NCBI GenBank assembly: GCA_030668425.1
Contig: DAOUTY010000073.1
Coordinates: 1 to 8,169, forward strand
DNA: 8,169 nt
Source: Chloroflexota bacterium
Lineage (GTDB): Bacteria; Chloroflexota; Dehalococcoidia; SZUA-161
Direction of reading: 5' to 3'
A program made the translations under genes and the position numbers. The notes under the pieces were generated by a model. It ran no database searches and was not told the origin of the DNA. It saw nothing but the letters and a program-made list of their open reading frames with translations. Position 1 is the first letter of the stretch. Every line of letters begins with the position of its first letter. Shown here piece after piece: positions 1 to 5,698 of this stretch.

Positions 1-1
1 G

Positions 2-661
2 ACCGCGCTAGTCCAGGGTGGTCTTGTCCGTACCTGCCCTGGACTTAGGCTCAATGCAGCAAAGCAGGCAGCGTATTTTGACTGGATTCTGGTAGACAGG
101 ATCAGAAGACAAAAGGATATGTCCTGGTGGAGTATAGACGGACGCGTAATGGCTCTATCAAGAGACTTTTATCAACGCCTTTCCTTGCCACACTCTCTCG
201 CTGATGATCAGTTTATCTTCTACTCCTGCATTCAACAGCGCCGCAAGTTTGTATGGGCTGAGGATGCTATCTTCTATTATGGCCCTCCTGAATCAGTTGA
301 AGACTTCAGTCATCAGTGGAGCAGGTACTTTTTCTACACCAATAAGTCACACCAGTACTTCGGCAAAGACTTGATAGGGAAGGACATGAGCGTTTCCGGC
401 CTGTGGCGAACCATCATGTCTAGCATTATCCGTCATCCCTTCTACGGGCTAATGTGGGTTATGTGCTATGGCATCAGCAATGTTGAGTTCATGCTTAGAG
501 TTAATTTTGGGGAATATGAACGTGGTTTCTTCGGGACATGCTCTAAACCGCTGACAATCCAAGCCATGGGACGTCGGACGAATTGGGAGTACACTAGCGA
601 ATACAAAGGAAACCAGAAAGACGAGAGGGAGCACGAGGCAAGCCAGCAACGAATCGACTAA
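2..661 (+). CDS. Glycosyltransferase, family 2-like, C-terminal part (5' end outside window)
   Basis: The frame is open from the first complete codon at position 2, so the ATG at 119 is most likely internal and 219 residues of a longer protein are visible. After a segment with W-S-I-D-G-R-V-M-A-L-S, the acidic pair in LADDQFIF and the following FVWAEDAIFYYGPP resemble the second half of family 2 glycosyltransferases, where an ED/DD-type acidic motif acts near the acceptor site and is followed by a strand with a conserved A/D-A-x-x-Y pattern. HQWSRYF further on is reminiscent of the Q-x-x-R-W motif of processive enzymes. A hydrophobic stretch (HPFYGLMWVMCYGISNVEF) may touch the membrane; the last 30 residues are charged and probably disordered. 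These are weak family signals because the nucleotide-binding DxD half is missing from the window. It could also be an uncharacterised GT2-like protein with no known sugar. The coding frame itself is quite secure; the function is moderate. Confidence 0.6.
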   Translation, partial: TALVQGGLVRTCPGLRLNAAKQAAYFDWILVDRIRRQKDMSWWSIDGRVMALSRDFYQRLSLPHSLADDQFIFYSCIQQRRKFVWAEDAIFYYGPPESVEDFSHQWSRYFFYTNKSHQYFGKDLIGKDMSVSGLWRTIMSSIIRHPFYGLMWVMCYGISNVEFMLRVNFGEYERGFFGTCSKPLTIQAMGRRTNWEYTSEYKGNQKDEREHEASQQRID

Positions 662-755
662 CCTGCTACAACCTCTTGGAGATCGTATTGTAGTTAAGGC
701 TATCAAGATAACCGACAACGAGGCCGGCCTCGAGGTTGTAATTCCACCACGTTGA
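660..755 (+). pseudogene. GroES (chaperonin-10) N-terminal remnant
   Basis: Reading from 660 the translation is N-L-L-QPLGDRIVVK-A-I-K-I-T-D-N-E-A-G-L-E-V-V-I-P-P-R and then TGA at 753-755. The LQPLGDRIVVK run and the following AG..VVIP match the start of GroES (typical form: L-x-PLxDRVVVK, eight to nine residues, then SGGIVLP), with one extra residue between the Gly and the VVI strand. The frame is open upstream back to a stop at 552-554, but that stretch overlaps the end of the glycosyltransferase in another frame and has no ATG, GTG or TTG; CTG at 663 is the only near-start. Nothing resembling the rest of GroES (the mobile-loop end, the E-G-x-V-x-A-V-G-x-G strand) follows in any frame. I read it as a leftover 5' fragment of a groES gene. 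A very short expressed peptide or chance similarity is possible but less likely. Confidence 0.45.
719..732. repeat. Perfect 14-bp palindrome
   Basis: CGAGGCCGGCCTCG reads the same on both strands. It lies inside the GroES-like remnant. With no spacer it would make a poor RNA hairpin; a protein-binding or restriction-type site or chance are all possible. Confidence 0.35.
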
Positions 756-777
756 GTTCAGCAAACGTTCGCTCAAC
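751..777. terminator. Weak inverted repeat between convergent genes
   Basis: GTTGAG at 751-756 pairs with CTCAAC at 772-777 across a 15-nt loop. It lies in the gap between the plus-strand glycosyltransferase and the minus-strand protease. No T-run follows on the plus strand, so a terminator role is only suggested by position. Confidence 0.2.
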
Positions 778-786
778 TAACGATTA

Positions 787-802
787 AGTGATCCCAATCA
801 CT
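787..802 (-). terminator. Short hairpin directly after the protease stop codon
   Basis: AGTGAT at 787-792 and ATCACT at 797-802 form a perfect 6-bp stem with a 4-nt loop, starting immediately after the TAG stop (803-805) of the minus-strand M16 gene. The minus-strand sequence that follows (TTAATCGTTAGTT) is T-rich but not a clean U-tract, and the stem is A+T-rich. A weak intrinsic terminator is plausible. Confidence 0.35.
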
Positions 803-2068
803 CTAGAACTTAAGCAGTTTTTGCAGATGCCCCTTTTTGAAAGAAGGGCCAACTAGGGCGAGACTAAGCTTGTCAGCGAGGAACAACTTCTGTGCCACCT
901 GCTGTAGGTCGCTGGCAGTTACAGCATCCAACATCGAAACCACCTCATCCACCGTGAGAATGTGTCCTAAAAGTAGCTCCTGCCCACCTATCCAGCCAGC
1001 TACGCTTCGTGTATCTTCCATGCGCAGCATGAGGCGTCCCTTTCCCAGTTCCTTCGCCTTAGTTATTTCAGCCTCTGGCACCTGATCATCTCGTAGCTTT
1101 GCCAACTCCCTCAGAATGGCTTCGATGGTGTCTTCAACACTCCTGGGGTCTACCCCTGCACAGATGCTTACCGAGCCCGAATCGTGGTAATGGCTGACAA
1201 AGCTATGGATTTCGTAAGCTAATCCGCGTCGCTCACGAATTTCCAGGAAGAGACGACTACTCATCCCCTCACCCAAAATCAAGTTAAGGAGGTCGAGTGC
1301 AAAACGGTCGGGATGCATGCGAGGTATTCCTCTTACTGCTAAGCATAGATGCGCTTGCTCTGTCTTTCTTCGCTCAGCTACAAGACGGGACGTGTCCTGC
1401 CCGTTATCTGCAGGAAACCAACTCCCGGGTGTTCCGTCAGGCCAATCGCCGAGAACTGCCGCAACTGAGTCGACTACTTCATTGTGGGTGATATCTCCAG
1501 CTACACCAACCACTGTGTTACTGGGGAGATAATGGATAGGCAGGTAATCGAGTATCATTTTGCGATCGATAGCGGTAACTGTTTCCTTGCTCCCGGCAAC
1601 ATCACGTCCAAGGGCTTGGGCTGGCCACATCACTTCATCAATCAGCATATCCACGCGGTTCTGCGGAGAATCCATGCACATATTCAGCTCTTCGATTATG
1701 ACCTTGCGCTCGTTTTTCATATCCACAGAGTTGAATTTCGAGTTGCGGAGCATGTCGACAAGCAAGTCCAAAGCCAGCGAGAAATGAGGCCTAGCGACCT
1801 TGACCCAGTATACCGTCAATTCTTTATCGGTACCTCCATTCAGGATACCCCCTATGCCATCAATAGTTTCGGAAATCTCCTTCGCAGTGGGACGTCGCGC
1901 GGTTCCCTTGAAGAAAAGGTGCTCCATGAAATGAGATAGACCGGCTTGCTCTGGTGTCTCGTACCTTGACCCGGTCCCGATAAAGACGCAGATACACACG
2001 GATCGGGTATGAGGCATAGCGCTAGAAACTATCCGCAGGCCGTTATCCAGAACTGTCCTTTGATACAT
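803..2068 (-). CDS. M16 family zinc metallopeptidase (insulinase/processing-peptidase type)
   Basis: This 421-residue protein has the inverted zinc motif HFMEH at residues 46-50 (His46 and His50 as ligands, Glu49 as catalytic base) followed by F-F-K-G-T, as in bacterial M16 peptidases. The third ligand is expected 74-76 residues later and is provided by the glutamates in VIIEELNM (126/127). The C-terminal half holds the family's substrate-binding Arg and Tyr in SSRLFLEIRERRGLAYE (about 271-285). Length fits the two-domain bacterial M16B form. It probably cleaves peptides or small proteins in the cytoplasm; the substrate is unknown, and there is no signal peptide. I chose ATG at 2068 because GGGAG at 2080-2084 lies 11 nt before it; a TTG at 2086 would add six residues but overlaps that site. 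The position of residues before LDNGLRIV also fits family starts. A candidate promoter lies at 2120-2147, so it is likely transcribed on its own, though read-through from the flavoprotein gene is possible. Confidence 0.93.
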   Translation of the reverse strand: MYQRTVLDNGLRIVSSAMPHTRSVCICVFIGTGSRYETPEQAGLSHFMEHLFFKGTARRPTAKEISETIDGIGGILNGGTDKELTVYWVKVARPHFSLALDLLVDMLRNSKFNSVDMKNERKVIIEELNMCMDSPQNRVDMLIDEVMWPAQALGRDVAGSKETVTAIDRKMILDYLPIHYLPSNTVVGVAGDITHNEVVDSVAAVLGDWPDGTPGSWFPADNGQDTSRLVAERRKTEQAHLCLAVRGIPRMHPDRFALDLLNLILGEGMSSRLFLEIRERRGLAYEIHSFVSHYHDSGSVSICAGVDPRSVEDTIEAILRELAKLRDDQVPEAEITKAKELGKGRLMLRMEDTRSVAGWIGGQELLLGHILTVDEVVSMLDAVTASDLQQVAQKLFLADKLSLALVGPSFKKGHLQKLLKF

Positions 2069-2095
2069 CAGTATCGCTACTCCCAAATAATGAAA

Positions 2096-2110
2096 GGGGC
2101 TCTACGCCCC
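2096..2110 (-). terminator. GC-rich hairpin with trailing T-rich tract, between two minus-strand genes
   Basis: On the minus strand GGGGC-GTAGA-GCCCC is followed by TTTCATTATTT, the shape of a small intrinsic terminator. It lies 61 bp past the flavoprotein stop and 28 bp before the protease ATG, so it could end the upstream transcript. It also falls at the predicted 5' end of the protease mRNA, where it could instead be a 5'-stabilising or attenuating stem. The stem is only 5 bp. Confidence 0.4.
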
Positions 2111-2119
2111 ACTGCCGAC

Positions 2120-2147
2120 ATTCTAACAGGTGGTGACATTCTGTCAA
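2120..2147 (-). promoter_or_regulatory. Candidate sigma70-type promoter of the M16 protease gene
   Basis: On the minus strand TTGACA (2142-2147) is a perfect -35 box, followed after 16 nt by TAGAAT (2120-2125), one mismatch from TATAAT. Transcription would start near 2113, giving a leader of about 45 nt before the ATG at 2068. The octamer AGAATGTC occurs twice, at 2117-2124 and 2135-2142, overlapping the -10 and -35 boxes, and TGACA-TTC-TGTCA (2134-2146) is an inverted repeat over the -35 box; these could be operator sites. Confidence 0.55.
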
Positions 2148-2170
2148 ACAACCCCTGATCATATAGCATC

Positions 2171-3355
2171 TTAAGGGAGAGGGGTTGATTTTGTCATTGA
2201 CCGAACAGTTTTACCCAGTGCCTTATGCTTCAGAGCTCTGAGGATGAAGCTCCCGTGCCAGTCGAAAGAGAAATCCGGAGACTGGAGTAACTCCTCATGA
2301 ATGTTATTGGAGAGAATAAGGTCGAATATGCGCTCGATTTGACTATCGCTAAGATTCTCATACAACTTCCGACCCCAGTAGCCTATTTGCAGCTCTCTGG
2401 CAAGAATTTCTTTCCACCGCTGCTCATAGCGAGCCAACCTTTTCGCTGAGAGGTCATCCGAGCACAGTGCCTCATGGATAGTATCAGCGGCCATATCAGC
2501 ACACAGTAACCCGTAGTATATCCCCCCACCAGTAGTGGGCTTAACATGCCCAGCCGCATCTCCTATGACGACCAGCCGCTCGCCATAGGTTTTGCGCAGC
2601 GGCTTTAATGGGATTCCACCGTAGGTGAACTCAACCTCATCGGAAGCTATCTTCCCCTGAGCGTGAAGCATTGTAAGCAGCTTCTTTAAATATGACCCGG
2701 GGTTACGCCGTGTGAGGAGTCCCACCAACGCCTTACCCGCCGAGGAGGGAACAAGCCAGGCGAAAAACCCAGGCGCTATGCTCTGGCCAAAGTAAACCTC
2801 GACCTCATCCACGCCGTTGGCGCTCACTTCCGCCTGTGCCCCTGCAACAGAGTCCCCGATTTTCCCTAGCCCGAGTGCTTTGGGCAGAGGACCTCCCAGG
2901 CCATTGCAAATAGCTGCCACTTTGCTGTCGAACTTGATCATTGTGCCGTCATGCTCGACCCTTGCTCTAACACAGCCATCTACTATTGCAATATCGTCCA
3001 CCTTGGCTGACAAAAGGTAATCTGCTCCCGCCTCTTGCGCTCGCTGAGCCAGAGCGTTATCAAAAGCAGCGCGGTCGACTATATAGGCTTGTACTGTTTC
3101 CTTGTGTAGGTTGAGCAACTTCCCCGAGGGGGAAAACAATCTAGCAGAACTTGCCTCGGCTAATATGGCATTAAAGGCAATGGGGAATCGATCGAAGCAC
3201 TCCTTACCCACAATGCCGGTGCAGCAAACTGAGTCGCCTACCTTTGGCTGTCGCTCAAAGACAATCACACGATGGCCCAGTTTTGCGAGCCTGTAAGCAA
3301 AGTAACTGCCTGCAGGCCCCGCTCCTACCACTATTGCATCATACAACTCGGCCAA
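2171..3355 (-). CDS. Geranylgeranyl reductase family FAD-dependent oxidoreductase
   Basis: A 394-residue flavoprotein of the GGR/p-hydroxybenzoate-hydroxylase fold. The N-terminal FAD-binding motif is GAGPAG at 11-16 (DAIVVGAGPAGS), with Glu34 closing the second strand (VIVFE) for ribose binding. The second FAD motif is IGDAAGHVKPTTGGGI at 264-279, typical of this family, and PGFFAWLVP (195-203) matches the family's conserved P-x-x-F/Y-x-W-x-x-P substrate-side motif. Cys44-Cys45 in DSVCCTGIVG sit where archaeal GGRs carry a conserved active-site cysteine. Members saturate double bonds of prenyl chains in archaeal lipids, chlorophyll or quinones; the substrate here is unknown, as no prenyl-lipid gene is adjacent. 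The start is TTG at 3355: AGGGGGA (3366-3372) lies 10 nt upstream, and no in-frame ATG allows an intact FAD motif. It is soluble or peripheral, with no membrane helices. It diverges from the aminotransferase gene. Confidence 0.88.
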   Translation of the reverse strand: MAELYDAIVVGAGPAGSYFAYRLAKLGHRVIVFERQPKVGDSVCCTGIVGKECFDRFPIAFNAILAEASSARLFSPSGKLLNLHKETVQAYIVDRAAFDNALAQRAQEAGADYLLSAKVDDIAIVDGCVRARVEHDGTMIKFDSKVAAICNGLGGPLPKALGLGKIGDSVAGAQAEVSANGVDEVEVYFGQSIAPGFFAWLVPSSAGKALVGLLTRRNPGSYLKKLLTMLHAQGKIASDEVEFTYGGIPLKPLRKTYGERLVVIGDAAGHVKPTTGGGIYYGLLCADMAADTIHEALCSDDLSAKRLARYEQRWKEILARELQIGYWGRKLYENLSDSQIERIFDLILSNNIHEELLQSPDFSFDWHGSFILRALKHKALGKTVRSMTKSTPLP

Positions 3356-3396
3356 CTTATAAGAATCCCCCTGCGATTCTGCACATATCTTGGTTT

Positions 3397-3425
3397 ATGC
3401 TAACATCAAACAGGCTTCTACTCAA
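3397..3425 (-). promoter_or_regulatory. Candidate promoter of the flavoprotein gene
   Basis: Minus strand: TTGAGT (3420-3425), 17-nt spacer, TAGCAT (3397-3402), four of six matches in each box. It would start transcription near 3390, about 35 nt before the TTG start. The boxes are weak but the spacing and position are right. Confidence 0.3.
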
Positions 3426-3443
3426 GGGGAAAGCGCCAAGGGC

Positions 3444-3472
3444 TTGCCTTCCTCGATTGGGCTAGTTATACT
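3444..3472 (+). promoter_or_regulatory. Candidate sigma70-type promoter of the aminotransferase gene
   Basis: TTGCCT (3444-3449), 17-nt spacer, TATACT (3467-3472; five of six matches). Transcription would start near 3479, leaving a leader of about 23 nt that contains the ribosome site GGGAG (3490-3494), 7 nt before the ATG at 3502. No leader peptide or attenuator fits in so short a leader, so control by classic branched-chain amino acid attenuation is unlikely. Confidence 0.5.
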
Positions 3473-3501
3473 TAGCAGAAGTTGCAAAAGGGAGAAAACC
3501 A

Positions 3502-4434
3502 ATGCCGCCTTACGCCTTTTTTCAGAATGAATTCGTCCCCCTTTCGGAAGCGAAGATAAGCATAATGACCCATGCCCTCCACTATGGGACCGCTTGCTTT
3601 GAGGGTATTCGGGCAAACTGGAACGCTGATGAGAATGAGTTATACATATTCCGCTGCCGGGAGCACTACGACAGGCTGCTGAAGAACTGCAAATTGCTTA
3701 ATGTCAGTCTCCCTTACTCTGTGGACCAACTTTGCCAACTCACAACCGAGCTTGTCCAGAAGTCGGGATATCATGAGGATGTCTACATACGGCCACTGGC
3801 CTACAAGAGTTCGGAAGCTCTGGGAGTCAGAATACATGACCTCGAAGACGGCTTTCTTATGCTGGTAACCACGTTTGGTCCATACCTGGACGTTAGCAAA
3901 GGGATCAAGTGCTGTATTTCGTCCTGGCGAAGGATTGACGATAATGTGATACCGCCTCGAAGTAAAATTACAGGACTTTATGTAAACAATGCATTCGCCA
4001 AAACAGAGGCAATGGAGAATGGCTTCGACGAGGCCATCATGCTTACCTCGAATGGTTATGTGTCCGAAGGCAGCGGCGAGAATATCTTTCTGGTTATTGA
4101 CGGAGAGTTGGTAACCCCCGGCTGCTACGATAGCGTACTCGTAGGAATCACCCGGGATACCGTTATGGAACTCGCGAAGAAGGAACTGGGCACAGAGACC
4201 ATAGAACGGCATGTTAGCCGCAGCGAATTGTACATAGCTGATGAGTGTTTTATGACAGGCACAGCAGCACACATAACGCCGGTGGTTGAAATCGACCGAC
4301 GCAAGGTGGGGCAAGGCAACATAGGAAGGTTAACCAAAGAACTGCAAAAGCTATATTTCGATGTGGAGTGTGGCAAGAACAAGAAGTATCTCCACTGGTA
4401 CACGCCAGTCTACGCCGGTACAGGCAAGTCCTGA
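3502..4434 (+). CDS. ilvE: Branched-chain amino acid aminotransferase
   Basis: A 310-residue fold-type IV PLP enzyme that interconverts leucine, isoleucine and valine with their 2-oxo acids, using glutamate/2-oxoglutarate, in the cytoplasm. ALHYGTACFEGIRA (25-38) is the classic family start, YIRPLAY (95-101) supplies the conserved Arg, and PPRSKITGLYVNN (151-163) holds the Schiff-base lysine, Lys155. GYVSEGSGENIF (185-196) contains Glu189, expected to contact the PLP ring nitrogen, and GITRDTVMELA (215-225) and CFMTGTAAHITPV (249-261) are phosphate- and carboxylate-binding loops. Length matches IlvE, and all key residues are present. D-amino-acid transaminase and aminodeoxychorismate lyase share the fold, but the EGIRA, LYVNN and GTAAHITPV segments favour IlvE. 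ATG 3502 follows GGGAG by 7 nt and puts the N-terminus where the family has it. No other ilv/leu genes lie nearby; it appears to be a single-gene unit. Confidence 0.95.
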   Translation: MPPYAFFQNEFVPLSEAKISIMTHALHYGTACFEGIRANWNADENELYIFRCREHYDRLLKNCKLLNVSLPYSVDQLCQLTTELVQKSGYHEDVYIRPLAYKSSEALGVRIHDLEDGFLMLVTTFGPYLDVSKGIKCCISSWRRIDDNVIPPRSKITGLYVNNAFAKTEAMENGFDEAIMLTSNGYVSEGSGENIFLVIDGELVTPGCYDSVLVGITRDTVMELAKKELGTETIERHVSRSELYIADECFMTGTAAHITPVVEIDRRKVGQGNIGRLTKELQKLYFDVECGKNKKYLHWYTPVYAGTGKS

Positions 4435-4452
4435 CAACTCCGCAGAGCGCAG

Positions 4453-4471
4453 CGCAGCCTTATTGGCTGTG
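4453..4471 (+). terminator. Hairpin downstream of the aminotransferase gene
   Basis: CGCAGCC at 4453-4459 pairs with GGCTGTG at 4465-4471 around a TTATT loop: seven pairs including one G-U. It begins 18 nt after the ilvE stop. The sequence after it (TCTGTTGTAATT) is T-rich but broken, so this would be an imperfect intrinsic terminator. Confidence 0.4.
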
Positions 4472-4475
4472 TCTG

Positions 4476-4503
4476 TTGTAATTGCCATCTGGTTTCGTAT
4501 AGT
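4476..4503 (+). promoter_or_regulatory. Candidate promoter of the GT2-GtrA / membrane protein / PAP2 cluster
   Basis: TTGTAA (4476-4481), 16-nt spacer, TATAGT (4498-4503; five of six matches). Transcription would start near 4510. The ribosome site AGGAA (4518-4522) and ATG 4530 follow at good distances, and the upstream TTG at 4503 would overlap the -10 box, which argues against it as the start. Confidence 0.45.
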
Positions 4504-4529
4504 TGGACATTTGCCTCAGGAATTTGCGA

Positions 4530-5681
4530 ATGGGATCGCAGAGCGCGTTAAATCCTTCGATGAACTCAGGACAGGCCGTTGAACTCTCACTGATAGCGCC
4601 CACCTACAATGAGAAGGAAAACATAGTCCCTCTGGTAGAGAGAGTACACAAAGCCCTCTCGCAATACAACTATGAACTCATCATAGTCGATGACAATAGC
4701 CCCGATGGAACTGCACAGCTAGCTAACAGCCTCTCCTCAAAATACCCCCTCAAGGTGATTGTGCGTACGACCGAGCGTGGTCTGGCTTCGGCAGTGGTCG
4801 CAGGATTCAGCCAGGCAGGCGGACAGGTTCTAGGGGTCATAGATGCTGACCTGCAGCACCCGCCCGAAGCAATACCTGCTCTGCTGGATGCAATAAGAGG
4901 TGGGGCAGATGTAGCAATCGGGAGTCGATACGTTGAAGGTGGTGGTATCGAGGGCTGGAGCACGAAGAGGGAGATCATCTCCATAGGTGCCAAGACGATC
5001 GCACGGCTTCTCCTGTCCTCAGTTAAGGGAATCAAGGACCCTCTTGCCGGCTTTTTCCTGTTCAGGAGAGAGGTTATAGAGGGTGCGGTGCTCGCCCCCA
5101 CCGGATACAAAATCCTGCTGGAGGTGCTGGTAAAGGGCAATGCCAGCCAGGTAGTAGAGGTTCCCTACATATTCAAAGAGAGGGAAAGAGGGAAAAGCAA
5201 TCTCACCTTTAATGAGCAGTTAAACTTCCTTAAACATCTCAGCCACCTGGCGTGGTTCGAAGGGAAGATAAAACGTTTTATAAAATTCTGCATAGTGGGA
5301 GCTAGCGGATTCTGCGTTAATTTGGGACTGCTGGCTATTTTTGTTGAAGTCGTTGGTATGCATAAAGTCTGGGCTCAAATACCAAGTTACCAGATCTCCA
5401 TACTGACTAATTTTATGTTTAATGAATTCTGGACATTCAGCGACCGCCGGACTCCAGGTCTGAAATCCTTTCTGATACGAGCCGTCAAATTCAACCTGGT
5501 CAGCCAGGTCGGCTGGGGTATCAATATTAGCGTGTACTACGTTGCTTTGAATGCCGCCGGAATATATTATATTGTTTCCCAGATAATAGCGATAGCGGTT
5601 GCCACGATGTGGAATTTCTTCTCTAATCTAATCTGGACATGGAGACAAAAGCAAGGGGAAGCTTTAGCTGAGGGTGGCTGA
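4530..5681 (+). CDS. Polyprenyl-phosphate glycosyltransferase (GT2, DPM1-like) fused to GtrA membrane domain
   Basis: A 383-residue two-part protein. Residues 18-225 are a DPM1-type GT2 domain: LSLIAPTYNEKENI (19-32), IIVDDNSPDGT (51-61) for nucleotide binding, and VIDADLQHPPE (103-113) with the metal-binding Asp105/Asp107. GSRYVEGG and DPLAGFFLFRR are typical of dolichyl/undecaprenyl-phosphate mannosyl- or glucosyltransferases. Residues 248-375 are a GtrA domain with four membrane segments (about 250-276, 282-303, 314-340, 345-371), ending in the characteristic NFFSNLIWTWR. The enzyme should move a sugar from a nucleotide sugar to a polyprenyl phosphate at the inner face of the membrane, and GtrA may aid translocation; the fusion is known in several phyla. 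The sugar cannot be told. ATG 4530 was chosen because AGGAA precedes it by 7 nt; TTG 4503 and ATG 4560 are alternatives. Residues 9-15 (PSMNSGQ) come from a repeat-like sequence, so the N-terminal 17 residues are not part of the fold. Confidence 0.9.
   Translation: MGSQSALNPSMNSGQAVELSLIAPTYNEKENIVPLVERVHKALSQYNYELIIVDDNSPDGTAQLANSLSSKYPLKVIVRTTERGLASAVVAGFSQAGGQVLGVIDADLQHPPEAIPALLDAIRGGADVAIGSRYVEGGGIEGWSTKREIISIGAKTIARLLLSSVKGIKDPLAGFFLFRREVIEGAVLAPTGYKILLEVLVKGNASQVVEVPYIFKERERGKSNLTFNEQLNFLKHLSHLAWFEGKIKRFIKFCIVGASGFCVNLGLLAIFVEVVGMHKVWAQIPSYQISILTNFMFNEFWTFSDRRTPGLKSFLIRAVKFNLVSQVGWGINISVYYVALNAAGIYYIVSQIIAIAVATMWNFFSNLIWTWRQKQGEALAEGG
4554..4576. repeat. Dispersed-repeat-like sequence inside the GT2-GtrA start region
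   Basis: CCTTCGATGAACTCAGGACA and the next GGC closely resemble a short repeat (TTCGACAAGCTCAGGAC type) that I recall being scattered in many environmental bacterial genomes, where it produces spurious peptides such as PSTSSGQA or DKLRTG. Here it encodes PSMNSGQA just before the first strand of the GT2 fold. Only one copy is in this window, so its repeat nature rests on recollection, not on a comparison made here. Confidence 0.45.
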
Positions 5682-5698
5682 AAGAAGGATATTGCAAT

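Larger units (their letters stand above)
4441..4546. repeat. Pair of 10-bp direct repeats (CGCAGAGCGC)
   Basis: CGCAGAGCGC occurs at 4441-4450 and again at 4537-4546, 96 bp apart. The pair brackets the hairpin, the candidate promoter and the ribosome site of the next gene. I see no matching terminal inverted repeats inside the pair, so it is not clearly a mobile-element footprint. Confidence 0.3.

Noticed and set aside
449..718. Minus-strand frame with a hydrophobic stretch that might look like a small membrane protein
   Set aside because: It overlaps the end of the glycosyltransferase frame and the GroES-like remnant, both on the plus strand, and has no promoter or ribosome site that I can see.
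1484..1939. Plus-strand open frame of 151 codons across the M16 protease gene
   Set aside because: It mirrors a conserved catalytic domain on the other strand and shows no ribosome site or motif of its own.
2069..2086. TTG at 2086 as the start of the M16 protease
   Set aside because: It overlaps the GGGAG that serves ATG 2068, and the six extra residues (MGVAIL) are not typical of the family.
3361..3501. Possible riboswitch or T-box leader upstream of ilvE
   Set aside because: The predicted leader is only about 23 nt and contains no T-box-like motif or stable stem.
3640..4314. Long open frame of 224 codons on the minus strand across ilvE
   Set aside because: It lies wholly opposite a gene with every catalytic residue intact, its translation has no recognisable motif, and no ribosome site precedes it. 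It is a by-product of the codon use of ilvE.
4503..4529. TTG at 4503 as the start of the GT2-GtrA protein
   Set aside because: It overlaps the candidate -10 box and has no ribosome site, whereas ATG 4530 has AGGAA at 7 nt.
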